This document shows positions 1 through 9,406 of a DNA stretch of 64,000 bases, piece by piece. The stretch is from Lachnospiraceae bacterium. GTDB taxonomy: Bacteria > Bacillota > Clostridia > Lachnospirales > Lachnospiraceae. Both the position numbers and the translations under genes were made by a program. The DNA is taken from contig JAAWAV010000021.1 of assembly GCA_022792335.1 (NCBI GenBank), positions 1 to 64,000 of the forward strand, given 5' to 3'. The notes under the pieces are model-generated. The model was not told where the DNA came from. It saw only the letters and a program-made list of their open reading frames with translations, and did not search any database. How positions within the stretch are numbered: position 1 is the stretch's first letter; each line of letters begins with the position of its first letter.

Positions 1-23
1 CTGGGTTTCGTCTTTTTGTACAT
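1..23 (-). CDS. 5' end of an unidentified CDS (MYKKTKP...) running off the window; possibly a transposase
   Basis: ATG (minus) at 23 preceded by GGAGGTC 9 nt upstream; only 7 codons visible. Confidence 0.4.
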
Positions 24-30
24 AATAAAA

Positions 31-87
31 GACCTCCTATAGATTTATTAAAAGCACCAGGCTTTCTATCAAAATCTATAGGAGATC
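31..87 (-). promoter_or_regulatory. Long hairpin whose 3' arm contains the Shine-Dalgarno of the ORF starting at 23
   Basis: GACCTCCTATAGATTT (31-46) / AAATCTATAGGAGATC (72-87), 16-nt arms with one mismatch. Confidence 0.5.
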
Positions 88-165
88 CTATATAAAATCA
101 AATATCAAAGACCACTCGATGTTGTGGTGGCTCTCAAGCATTAGAATACCAAAATCAAATGGCTC

Positions 166-435
166 TCAAGCTATAAAACGGTGGCTCCGAAGCGTTAGAA
201 TATTCAATTTACCGCTTCCGAAGAATCCAGAAATCCAAACGCCCATATCGGCGGTCGGCTGGTCAAAAGCGTCTCCATAGTAGTTAAAAAATGTAATGAA
301 ATGTTTCTTCAGTTCTCTGGTGATGACATATTCATTTAATTCCTGCCAGGCGATTTCATCTGCTGCCTGGTCTACTTTGATCACACCATTGATTTTACGG
401 TTGATGTCGTCCGCAAACATATCACGAATTATCAT
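166..435 (-). pseudogene. brxC: Truncated BREX P-loop protein BrxC, ends at the Walker A (GFFGSGK|LNIL...)
   Basis: N-terminus MIIRDMFADDINRKINGVIKVDQ... through WISGFFGSGK, then non-homologous sequence. Confidence 0.75.
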
Positions 436-448
436 AGCGCTATCCCCC

Positions 449-1006
449 TCAAATCACATTAAATGCTCTGTAATAATCATTCGGTTTCAGTCGGTTAAAC
501 AGTTTCACATGGCGTCCGTCAAACTCTCCTGGATACATAACCAAAATCGGAACATCCGAAAAATATGGCTGCAAGGCTTCCAACAAGGTATGGATTCTCA
601 TAAATGGGAATACTTCACCCACGCCTGTCAGCATCAGTACGTCCCCCGACTCGTGCGGCTCGTACTGGATTTTATCAATGAACTCTCCATTGCCGATTGT
701 AGAGTTAAGCTGTTCCAGAAGATAGGCGCTTCCGTCTGCTTCCTCCATATCGGGAATTGCATCTGTAATGTCCAAATCATCGCAGATAGAGAGAAATATT
801 TTATACAAATTGCAAATTTTCAAATGGCAACTCAAAGACTGGTCCGTACCCAGCTGATTCACAAAGTGCCGGACGATCATTTCATTCTCCGGCTCATAGC
901 AAAAGATTCTGATATTAACTTCGTTGCTTAGTCCCTTGCCTTCCAGAAACTCCGGTTCTTGAATCAATGCCCGGACTTTGTCCAGGCGTTTTTTTATCTC
1001 ACTCAT
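449..1006 (-). CDS. brxB: BREX protein BrxB (DUF1788 family)
   Basis: Family-like sequence (FNRLKPNDYYRAFNVI C-terminus), position between brxA and brxC. Confidence 0.75.
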   Translation of the reverse strand: MSEIKKRLDKVRALIQEPEFLEGKGLSNEVNIRIFCYEPENEMIVRHFVNQLGTDQSLSCHLKICNLYKIFLSICDDLDITDAIPDMEEADGSAYLLEQLNSTIGNGEFIDKIQYEPHESGDVLMLTGVGEVFPFMRIHTLLEALQPYFSDVPILVMYPGEFDGRHVKLFNRLKPNDYYRAFNVI

Positions 1007-1017
1007 CGGACTACCTC

Positions 1018-1638
1018 CTAAGAAAAACGATTAAATGCCGGCAGCGCTGCCATATCGCCATTGCTTCTGATCCCATTCTCCAAAATAGGATACAGCCATA
1101 CTGGATTTAGATGATCCGCCTCCCGGTTATCGAGATATTCCATTTCAACAAGCACTCTGGCAATTATCTGTTTTAACTTCGTTATTGTGGTATCGCTCCA
1201 GGAAGCCACGGTATCGTTTTGCTCCTGCAAACGCATAAAAAATGTATTCAAATCTATCTTGCCAAAAGACATGTCCCTTAATCTGTATTTCTCGCCAATG
1301 ACCGTCAGCATAAATTCCCAGATCAGTCGGCTCTGCCTCATCATCGCATACAGGCAAATCTGCTTTGCCACATCCATTGGCTGTGAAACAATACCAGAAA
1401 TCAACGGTTCGTTTTCCAGACCATGAAGTCGTTTTATACAGGCCCTAGCGATTCTGGAAATAGATTTTTCCGTTGGATACTGAAAAAGATTCTGCTTTAC
1501 AATCTGCTTTACCAGTTCATCATCATTTAAACCATTGCACATCCATTTCGCAGTAGTGCGCATCTCATAGAAAAGGAACGGTTCTCTGGTCAAAGACGCA
1601 AGATAAGGATATGAATGATCCACGCTACACCTCCTCAT
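1018..1638 (-). CDS. brxA: BREX protein BrxA (DUF1819 family)
   Basis: Family-like sequence and brxA-brxB-brxC order. Confidence 0.7.
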   Translation of the reverse strand: MRRCSVDHSYPYLASLTREPFLFYEMRTTAKWMCNGLNDDELVKQIVKQNLFQYPTEKSISRIARACIKRLHGLENEPLISGIVSQPMDVAKQICLYAMMRQSRLIWEFMLTVIGEKYRLRDMSFGKIDLNTFFMRLQEQNDTVASWSDTTITKLKQIIARVLVEMEYLDNREADHLNPVWLYPILENGIRSNGDMAALPAFNRFS

Positions 1639-1861
1639 TTCTCTTCTTTGGAATGTAAATCCTTCTCTTTTATATCTTTATCAATTAACAATTTCCATAA
1701 TTTTTTGTAACTTACCGACATATTCCCATCTCTACACAAACTTCCAAGTAAAAACTCAGTGTCTACAACTCTTCAATCACCATATCATATGATTGCAGGT
1801 TAAGCAATCAAAAAAGATCGTTTAGTAAAATAAGTAAGCTCCTTCCATTCTCTCAGACTGG

Positions 1862-1900
1862 GCAAAAAAAAGCAGGATACCTTTTCCGGTTTTCCTGCTT
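1862..1900 (-). terminator. Intrinsic terminator
   Basis: Minus strand AAGCAGGA-loop-TCCTGCTT followed by T-run. Confidence 0.65.
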
Positions 1901-1972
1901 GGGTTTGCCGCTGGTAGCGGTAGAGTATTTTGTTTTTATTTGGCTGCAATTCTATAAACGGGAAGTCGTTTG

Positions 1973-2248
1973 TCAACCATCCATCGAAAAATACTGCAAA
2001 TTCTGAAAGTCATCATCCAAAAATTTAAATGTAAATATGCGCTCTTGTCAAGCGACGGTATCATCAAACGATTGTTCAAAGTAATTCACCTGTCCATTGT
2101 CGTAGTTGATAACAGGCCTCCCCAATTTCTCTTTGATTTCATCAGAACTTAACTCACCAAAAACTTCTGTAAGATCAGGCCTCATAAACTCTACAATTAG
2201 GTTTAGATGCTCATGATATTTTTCAGATATTGTTTTGACCCGTTCCAT
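1973..2248 (-). pseudogene. Small acidic conserved protein (DUF2004-like), interrupted by an in-frame stop within a 17-bp repeat unit
   Basis: ORF ...NYFEQSFDDTVA* then, in the same frame, QERIFTFKFLDDDFQNLQYFSMDG* (stop 1973-1975); upstream frame also open toward 2340. Confidence 0.6.
2044..2060. repeat. Solo copy of the TACCGTCGMTTGACAAG repeat unit
   Basis: CTTGTCAAGCGACGGTA identical to 27774-27790. Confidence 0.85.
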
Positions 2249-2346
2249 ATAATCTTCCTCAGGTTCTTCATCCCAAGCAAAAAGCAGTCCATGATACTCA
2301 AATATAAATTGTTCTAAATCTTCATTAAATTCCGCGATGTCCTCCT

Positions 2347-3318
2347 CTACAAATCAAAAAGCCTCATCTGATATTCTTTACATGAAGTTACTTTTCGCTC
2401 CTTTATCACGTCGTCCATCCCAACCTTCCCAAAAAGAAGCGGTGACGCCGGATTATGAATCTGTGTATTTTCCATAACCGTTTTATCACTATGATTTGCG
2501 TAACAATACAGGCATCCATTTCTACAGGTATCATAGGTTCCGATATCGATACTGGCAATACAGCCGCATTCTGTTCGTTGATTCGGATCTTTACCTATAG
2601 TCAGTTTACATTTTCCAATCCGTTCAAATCTCTCCCTATCGATACAATGAGCACGAGAAATTCCCAATTTGTCAAATTCGATTGCTTCCGCACAGGTGTC
2701 TATATAAAATCCATATTCTTTCGCAATATCTGAAAATCTCTGCATAATTTCAAATTGCTGCTCTCTTGTCTCTTGTTGTATTTTTAAAGGTTTCATATTT
2801 CGAGCAGTATTTCGATATAAATCAAGAAAACTTACAGTACATTTTTCAGTATAGTCGCCAAGTTTTGCTGCTAATACCTTAAAATATTTACAGTGGTATT
2901 CCATGGTATATCTATCATTGAAAAAAATAGGGTCATACCTCCATATTACCTTTTCACGCCCGATTGTTTGAGATAGCTTTTGAAATGCAGGTATAATGAT
3001 ATTGTTCTTTGATGGAATATTGGGTTCCACATCTTTGTCATATGCATTCAAAGTAAACTGAAAGTAGTAATGATATCTATCCAGTTCAGAAAGACGGCTC
3101 AGCATTGGCACAGGGTTTTTCGTCCAAAAGACAATTCCATCAACAACATCTGGAGACAGATTTATTCTACCTATTTGATGAATATTCACAGGATTTCTTA
3201 CCAGAGTATACCCTTCTTTGAGTCTGTGAAACAGCCATTCAGAATAGTATGTTGGAATATCCGTCCTTCGACTTGCACTGATTATCACTCCTTCACCACC
3301 TCTTGTAAAATTCTGCAA
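2347..3318 (-). CDS. DUF1848 family protein
   Basis: IISASRRTDIPTYYSEW...; DGIVFWTKNP; Cys cluster near C-terminus. Confidence 0.85.
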   Translation of the reverse strand: MQNFTRGGEGVIISASRRTDIPTYYSEWLFHRLKEGYTLVRNPVNIHQIGRINLSPDVVDGIVFWTKNPVPMLSRLSELDRYHYYFQFTLNAYDKDVEPNIPSKNNIIIPAFQKLSQTIGREKVIWRYDPIFFNDRYTMEYHCKYFKVLAAKLGDYTEKCTVSFLDLYRNTARNMKPLKIQQETREQQFEIMQRFSDIAKEYGFYIDTCAEAIEFDKLGISRAHCIDRERFERIGKCKLTIGKDPNQRTECGCIASIDIGTYDTCRNGCLYCYANHSDKTVMENTQIHNPASPLLFGKVGMDDVIKERKVTSCKEYQMRLFDL

Positions 3319-3365
3319 ATATATTTTGAAGAAATATTGAAAATTTCAAATCACGTTTACGCCGC

Positions 3366-3770
3366 CTATATGCTACGCTTGATTTGCACCAGCAGAAATA
3401 CCAAGCTGACACCCAGCAAGATATGCCCGATCCCGGCGATGCCGGAGATTGCCGCACTCATACTGGAGGAAAGCGTGGGCACTAGCACCTGGCTCACTCC
3501 CCGAACGATAAACATCACAGCAGTCAGATTCAGACCGATATGATAGACCACCAGTATTCTCCCGCTTTTCGTGGTGGTGAAAGAAAAACTCTTTTCCAGT
3601 AAGAGTAGTAGCAGGAAAAACACCATGCCCAGCAAAAAATAATGGGTATGGACCACAGAGAGGGTGGTTTTGGCGGTAAAACCGTTGAATTTGGTAAACT
3701 CCCGATAAACCACGCCGCCGGCCATCGCAAGGATAGCGTACATCAGAGCCATATTGATATAACGTTTCAT
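3366..3770 (-). CDS. Four-TM membrane protein (DUF2871-like)
   Basis: Hydrophobic segments; family-like sequence. Confidence 0.65.
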   Translation of the reverse strand: MKRYINMALMYAILAMAGGVVYREFTKFNGFTAKTTLSVVHTHYFLLGMVFFLLLLLLEKSFSFTTTKSGRILVVYHIGLNLTAVMFIVRGVSQVLVPTLSSSMSAAISGIAGIGHILLGVSLVFLLVQIKRSI

Positions 3771-3783
3771 AGTCGTTCCTCCT

Positions 3784-4110
3784 TTATTTCCCTTCCTGTT
3801 TCATAGCAAAATATCCGATAAGTACTGTCCATACATAAGCACAGGTCTTTGGAATCATCAGCATCCCGATCTCTGAGGTAATCCACTTTCCAAGGCCCAG
3901 AGGAACGGTGTAATTCTCCAGACCTGTGGTACGCAGGGCAAACGCGCGGGGAACCAGATGGAACGAGTCGCCCGCCCCCAGCACCACTGCCATCCATCCA
4001 AACAGACGGAATTGAGTATCGCCTTTGCTGTCTCGGATCATCAAAATCCCGATGGTAATGACAGAAATCAGGTAGACCGCATCAAACAGGGTTTCTACGA
4101 TCGCTTGCAT
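3784..4110 (-). CDS. Membrane protein, possibly internally deleted
   Basis: MQAIVETLFDAVYLISVITIGILMIRD...; LGLGKWITS joined directly to EIGMLMIPKTCAYVWTVLIGYFAM. Confidence 0.55.
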   Translation of the reverse strand: MQAIVETLFDAVYLISVITIGILMIRDSKGDTQFRLFGWMAVVLGAGDSFHLVPRAFALRTTGLENYTVPLGLGKWITSEIGMLMIPKTCAYVWTVLIGYFAMKQEGK

Positions 4111-4319
4111 AGTTTATTCTCCTTTTCCTTTATGCTCCGTTTTACTTTCATAATCTGCCGCCCTCAGTGAACATCGTTCATTTTCCAGAGTTCTCCACCT
4201 GCAACACGTTACGTCAGCAACATGATTCCTTACCGCCGCAGTGTGAGCCCCGTAGAGCGTTTTTATTTTATAGGACGCACTTTCCTGTGAAACAAAAAAT
4301 ACCACCACTCAGTGGGATT

Positions 4320-4877
4320 TTAATAAAGGGTCCTGCAGACGATCTCCAGTATCGCGGTGGAATCATAGTCCTGCCGCAGCAAAGCCGACAACATCAGAGA
4401 AAACAGGACATCTGCAAATCGTTCCACTGTAAACTGCTCTGTAAAGGCATCGGCCCGAATCCTGGGATCCCGTCTTAAGACAAAACAAAGCCCATCCAAC
4501 ATATGCTGCCAGGTCTGCTGCATTCTCCGTTTCCCATCCGCTTTGTCCTCCCGCAAAAATCCCAAGGAGTGCAGCGTAAAAAATCCGGGATACTTTTTGC
4601 AACCGTATTCCATCTGCCCATATACCCAGGTAATACAGGCTTGAGTGTCCTCAAATGCTGCCCCATCCTCCGCGCGATGAAAGATCTCCCCCCAGATGCT
4701 TTCTACTGTAGCGCTCACTAGCGCCGCTTTAGAATCAAAATAATTGTAAATCGATCCCACCGATACCCCGCAGGCCGCCGCAACGGAACGGATATTGAGC
4801 GCCGACCAACCCTGTTGCTCCATCAGTTCCCGACTGGTTTTCAAAATATCTTCTTTTGACGTTACAACTGTATTCAT
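4320..4877 (-). CDS. TetR/AcrR family transcriptional regulator
   Basis: N-terminal HTH: SWSALNIRSVAAACGVSVGSIYNYFDSKAALV-like. Confidence 0.9.
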   Translation of the reverse strand: MNTVVTSKEDILKTSRELMEQQGWSALNIRSVAAACGVSVGSIYNYFDSKAALVSATVESIWGEIFHRAEDGAAFEDTQACITWVYGQMEYGCKKYPGFFTLHSLGFLREDKADGKRRMQQTWQHMLDGLCFVLRRDPRIRADAFTEQFTVERFADVLFSLMLSALLRQDYDSTAILEIVCRTLY

Positions 4878-4987
4878 CCAATCACCCCAACATGAACATT
4901 GTTCAGTATAGTGGTTTATAACCCCTTTGTCAAGTACTTTTACCTGATTTTTATCTGCCTGTCACGATATGCCAAAATTGCTTACCA

Positions 4988-5386
4988 TCAACTCAACAAA
5001 CGGGGGTCTTTTTTTAATTGCTCAATCAAATCCAGATCGGCCGGCAACCAGGCTACGCTGTCCAGTTCTTCTCCGGAAAGCCATTTCGCCGCCTGATGTT
5101 CTTTTAAAACCGGCTCTCCAGAAATAATTTCCGCCCAAAAGCAGTCCATTGACAAATGAAATTCCGGATAATCATATTCGATGTGAGCAACCGGTTCTCC
5201 TACCGCCACTCTAACAGCAAGCTCTTCTTCTATCTCCCGGAGAAGGGCGGTTTTTGGCGTCTCTCCCGGCTCTATCTTTCCTCCCGGAAACTCCCAGTCG
5301 TCTTTAAAGGCGCCATATCCCCGCTGAGTCGCAAGGATTTTATTCCCCTTCCGTATAATTGCCGCCACCACTTGTATGGTTTTCAT
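4988..5386 (-). CDS. NUDIX hydrolase (MutT-like)
   Basis: Nudix box GGKIEPGETPKTALLREIEEEL; start at MKTIQVVAAII. Confidence 0.9.
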   Translation of the reverse strand: MKTIQVVAAIIRKGNKILATQRGYGAFKDDWEFPGGKIEPGETPKTALLREIEEELAVRVAVGEPVAHIEYDYPEFHLSMDCFWAEIISGEPVLKEHQAAKWLSGEELDSVAWLPADLDLIEQLKKDPRLLS

Positions 5387-5438
5387 GATCTGCCCTTCCT
5401 TTTCTCCTCCGGAAATGCCGGCGATAACCGTACAAAAA

Positions 5439-6422
5439 TCAGACTTTTCGAAACTTCCTATGTAAAAATTCGTAAACATAGGAACAGGTTCCGCTGATGA
5501 GTCTCCCCTCTACACAGACGTAATTCCAGAACCGATTCGGGGAAAATCTCACCTTTTTGCAAGCTTTTCTCGTTCTCCAGCCCTCCTTCAGCCCTTCCCG
5601 GTATTCCTGTCCAAAACCGATTTTCTTAAAAAACCGGCTTTTTATATAATATCCTATCAGAAGCGCCGGAGCATTGAGAATGATCTGAAACAGGGGCATG
5701 TTTTTATAATTCAGATAAATGCTGTTTCTGGCCGCCAAACGTACTTTAAATGCATTGTATTTGGAGCCGCTGGTTCCGCTCCCCACATGCTCCACCTTCG
5801 CACCCGGCTCGTAAAAATTCTTCCAGCCATACAGTCTGGCTCTGTAGCCTACGTCCAGATCCTCCAGGTAAGCGAAATGCTTCTCATCAAAGTATCCAAT
5901 CTGTTCAAATACCTCCCGCCTGTAAGCCGCCGCTCCTGCACAGGCTGAAAATACCTGCGCCGGTTTCTGATAGCGTTTCACAGAATGAGCTACCCCCCTC
6001 TGGAAAGCCCACCCAAGGACAGTATACTGATCCCCGGCGTCGTCAATCAATTCCGGCCGATACATTTGTATCATCTTGGCGCTGACGGAAAATGCTTTTG
6101 GGGTCTTATCCAGCACGCGGACCAGGGCCTCCACATAACCGGGCCCCGCTTTCGTATCGTTATTCAGAAGAATTACATATGGAGTCTGAGCCGCCCGGAT
6201 TCCCACATTTACTGCATGACTGAAGCCATAATTCTGATCCAGAGCCAGAATCTGGAGTTCTGGGTAATGCTCCCGCACAAACTCCACGCTTTCGTCTGTG
6301 GAACCGTTGTCCACAAACAGTACCTGAAATTCTATTCCTTTCTGCCTCCGAAGTCCTTCCATACAAGCTTCCATAAACTTTTTTCCGTTGTAATTCGGAA
6401 TAATAATGGTTACTTTTTCCAT
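5439..6422 (-). CDS. Glycosyltransferase family 2
   Basis: MEKVTIIIPNYNGKKF..., LLNNDTKAGPGYVE. Confidence 0.9.
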   Translation of the reverse strand: MEKVTIIIPNYNGKKFMEACMEGLRRQKGIEFQVLFVDNGSTDESVEFVREHYPELQILALDQNYGFSHAVNVGIRAAQTPYVILLNNDTKAGPGYVEALVRVLDKTPKAFSVSAKMIQMYRPELIDDAGDQYTVLGWAFQRGVAHSVKRYQKPAQVFSACAGAAAYRREVFEQIGYFDEKHFAYLEDLDVGYRARLYGWKNFYEPGAKVEHVGSGTSGSKYNAFKVRLAARNSIYLNYKNMPLFQIILNAPALLIGYYIKSRFFKKIGFGQEYREGLKEGWRTRKACKKVRFSPNRFWNYVCVEGRLISGTCSYVYEFLHRKFRKV

Positions 6423-6632
6423 ATTGACAATAAAACTCCATTTCTTCCGCCCGGATCTTTGCCTGTTTAATTTAAGTATTATAGCGGATAATCCCGAAAA
6501 ATGCAAGATTTCGGAAACCTCTGGCCTATTTCAGAACATTCTGTGCTATAATATTTCTGGAAGTGTCAGGAAAATGCTTCCGGAATATTGACTGATATTC
6601 AGACTCATTACTGATCAGAAAGGAATCTTTTT

Positions 6633-8318
6633 ATGAAAACATCTACAAACCTGGAATCTATGCTCCGGGATATGGATCGCAAAAGTTACCCCGCCTACAA
6701 AGCGCTGCGGGGAAGCTATCGTTTCGGCACTTATATCCTCTCCGTCGATCATGTACAGGGAGATCCCTTTGCTGCTCCGTCAAGATTAACCGTCCATATT
6801 ACAGACAAGGCCTCCGGGTTTTCTTCGGAACTTTGGAGCTCTCCGGATAGGAAAACGGCTTTTTGTGATTTCCTTCTCCGACAGTTTGCTGTGGCTGTCC
6901 GAAAATATTCCTTCCAGGCCAAAGGCTCTGGAAAAAGCGGCGCCCTTTTCACCACTCAGCCGGGGCAGGAGGTCCTAAGCCGTACGGCCTGTACCATTGA
7001 CCGGGACGGACATACCATTCTCATGCGATTTGAAGCCGGTTTCCCCGCCAATGGACGGACTATCAATTCCAGAGAGCTTCACAAAATTCTTTTTGATTAC
7101 CTTCCTTCTGTGGTTTCTGACAGCCTGTACAGCAAGCACACGGACCAAAAGGCGCTTCAGGCAGCCCTTGAGCTTTATGAAGATCAGCAGGCTTTAAGAG
7201 TTCTGCTTTCGGAACATGAACTTGCCGCCTTTGTTGCGGACGGCGCCATTCTTCCCAGAAAAACCGGTGTGGCTAACACCCCGTTAAAAGAAGCCGTTCC
7301 TTTTCGTTCTCCTGACTCCATGCGGCTTACGCTCTCTCTTCCCCACCGGGGAAAAATCTCCGGAATGGGGATCCGAAAAGGTATTACTCTGATTGTCGGC
7401 GGCGGTTATCACGGAAAGTCTACGCTTCTCAAAGCCCTGGAAGCCGGCGTTTACAACCATATCGCCGGAGACGGACGGGAGTTTGTGATCACAGACTCCA
7501 CGGCCGTCAAGCTTCGGGCGGAGGAGGGGCGTATCGTAAAACGTGTGGATATTTCTCCCTTTATCAATCATCTGCCCAACGGAAAGGATACTGGCTGCTT
7601 TTCTACAGAGGACGCCAGTGGAAGTACTTCTCAGGCTGCCGGAGTTATGGAAGGAATCGAAGCCGGTACAAAGCTGTTTCTCATCGATGAAGATACTTGT
7701 GCCACCAATTTTATGGTACGGGATGCACTGATGCAGCGGGTCATTGCCCCGGACAAAGAACCGATCACTCCTTTTCTTGACCGCATCCGTCCTCTGTTTT
7801 CCGGACTTGGAATCTCTACCATCCTGGTTGTCGGAAGTTCCGGCGCCTTTTTCCACATTGCCGATAGGATTATTCAGATGGACAGTTATCGGACTGTCGA
7901 TATCACAGAAGAGGCCAAAAAAGAAGCGGCTCATTTTCCCTCTTCCTCTTCAGAATTTGATTTTTCCGGCGGTCCTGCTCCCAGAACGCTCCGCTTTTCC
8001 TTCAAACGACGGGAGGACAATCGCTCTCCCAAAATCAGAGTACAGAGCAAAGACGTGTTGACTTATGACAGGGAGACCATTGATCTGCGATATGTGGAGC
8101 AGCTTGCCGATGAGGAACAGACCCGCGCCCTCGGATATCTCCTGCAGTATCTGGTGGAGCATCCCCAGTCTGCCTCCATGGCGGAACAACTTACCTTCCT
8201 TTATCAGAAGCTTTTGACGGAAGGGCTGGAGTCCATCGTTTCTTCGGACTGTCCGCCTTTCATGGCTCTTCCCAGACTTCAGGAGGTCTTTGCCTGCGTC
8301 AACCGGTGCCGGTTTTAG
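6633..8318 (+). CDS. Predicted ATPase of the ABC class
   Basis: VGGGYHGKSTLLKALEAGVYNH, FLIDEDTCATNFMVRD; upstream RBS. Confidence 0.85.
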   Translation: MKTSTNLESMLRDMDRKSYPAYKALRGSYRFGTYILSVDHVQGDPFAAPSRLTVHITDKASGFSSELWSSPDRKTAFCDFLLRQFAVAVRKYSFQAKGSGKSGALFTTQPGQEVLSRTACTIDRDGHTILMRFEAGFPANGRTINSRELHKILFDYLPSVVSDSLYSKHTDQKALQAALELYEDQQALRVLLSEHELAAFVADGAILPRKTGVANTPLKEAVPFRSPDSMRLTLSLPHRGKISGMGIRKGITLIVGGGYHGKSTLLKALEAGVYNHIAGDGREFVITDSTAVKLRAEEGRIVKRVDISPFINHLPNGKDTGCFSTEDASGSTSQAAGVMEGIEAGTKLFLIDEDTCATNFMVRDALMQRVIAPDKEPITPFLDRIRPLFSGLGISTILVVGSSGAFFHIADRIIQMDSYRTVDITEEAKKEAAHFPSSSSEFDFSGGPAPRTLRFSFKRREDNRSPKIRVQSKDVLTYDRETIDLRYVEQLADEEQTRALGYLLQYLVEHPQSASMAEQLTFLYQKLLTEGLESIVSSDCPPFMALPRLQEVFACVNRCRF

Positions 8319-8484
8319 ATACCTTTCCGGATTCTAAGAAGCCGGAAAGCTTTGCCGCTGCCATTTCCATAGTTACAACAAACGTCCCGCGACCGTTCCA
8401 TCGGCCCCGGGATGTTTTCTACTGTTTCTTATCTCTCGTTTTTATTTTTAATTTCTCTCTTCTGTTTCTGAGTCGCCTGACCTT

Positions 8485-9258
8485 TTATTCCTCCTGGATT
8501 TTCCTGAGCTCGTCAAATACCACGTCATTCAATACCTTGATATAAGTTCCCTTCATTCCTGAGGAACGAGACTCAATGACTCCGGCGCTTTCAAACTTTC
8601 GGAGCGCGTTGACAATGACGGAACGGGTAATTCCCACCCGGTCGGCAATTTTGCTGGCCACCAGGATTCCCTCGTTTCCCTCCAGCTCTTCAAAAATATG
8701 CTGAATCGCCTCCAGCTCGGAAAATGACAGCGTACTGATCGCCGATTTTACAATCTGAATCTTTCTTGTCTCTTCTGCATTTTCTTCATTGACGGAGCGC
8801 ATCATCTCCAGACCCACCACCGTCGTACCGTACTCGCTCAGAATAATATCGTCAATCCCATACTGAGACGCCGACTTATAAATAAACAAGGTACCCAGCC
8901 GTTCTCCGGCAATGTCAATCGGCGTAATGATCGCCTGATACTTTTTTACATTTGTTTCTGCAAAACCCAGAGTTTCCAGATTTACATTTTCTTTGGTAGA
9001 AAGAACACTGAGAAGTCTCTCGTTTAGCAGCTTATCTACGAATCCGCCAACCTGGTCCTCAATAAGCTCCTCGATCTCCTCCACACCTTCGCTGAGTCCT
9101 ACTCCCAACACCTTACCCTTTTTGCTGATTACAAGGATGTTTGAATCGAGGATATCGCTTAGTACTGCACAAATATCATTAAAGACAACTTTACTGGTGC
9201 TGTTGTTGTGAAGCAATTTGTTGATTTTTCTAGTTTTGTCCAATAATTGTACACTCAT
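8485..9258 (-). CDS. codY: GTP-sensing pleiotropic regulator CodY
   Basis: MSVQLLDKTRKINKLLHNN...; C-terminal wHTH. Confidence 0.95.
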   Translation of the reverse strand: MSVQLLDKTRKINKLLHNNSTSKVVFNDICAVLSDILDSNILVISKKGKVLGVGLSEGVEEIEELIEDQVGGFVDKLLNERLLSVLSTKENVNLETLGFAETNVKKYQAIITPIDIAGERLGTLFIYKSASQYGIDDIILSEYGTTVVGLEMMRSVNEENAEETRKIQIVKSAISTLSFSELEAIQHIFEELEGNEGILVASKIADRVGITRSVIVNALRKFESAGVIESRSSGMKGTYIKVLNDVVFDELRKIQEE

Positions 9259-9406
9259 TGCAGTCCTCCTGTTTTTTTCGGGCAATTAGTTCTGTTAAAA
9301 ACTATCGTACCATACTTTCAGAACGACCGCAATACTTTTCGGAATTTTTCACCACTAACCGCTGAAACTTGGTTCATTATTCCGTTTTTTCCAGATTCTA
9401 TTCCGA

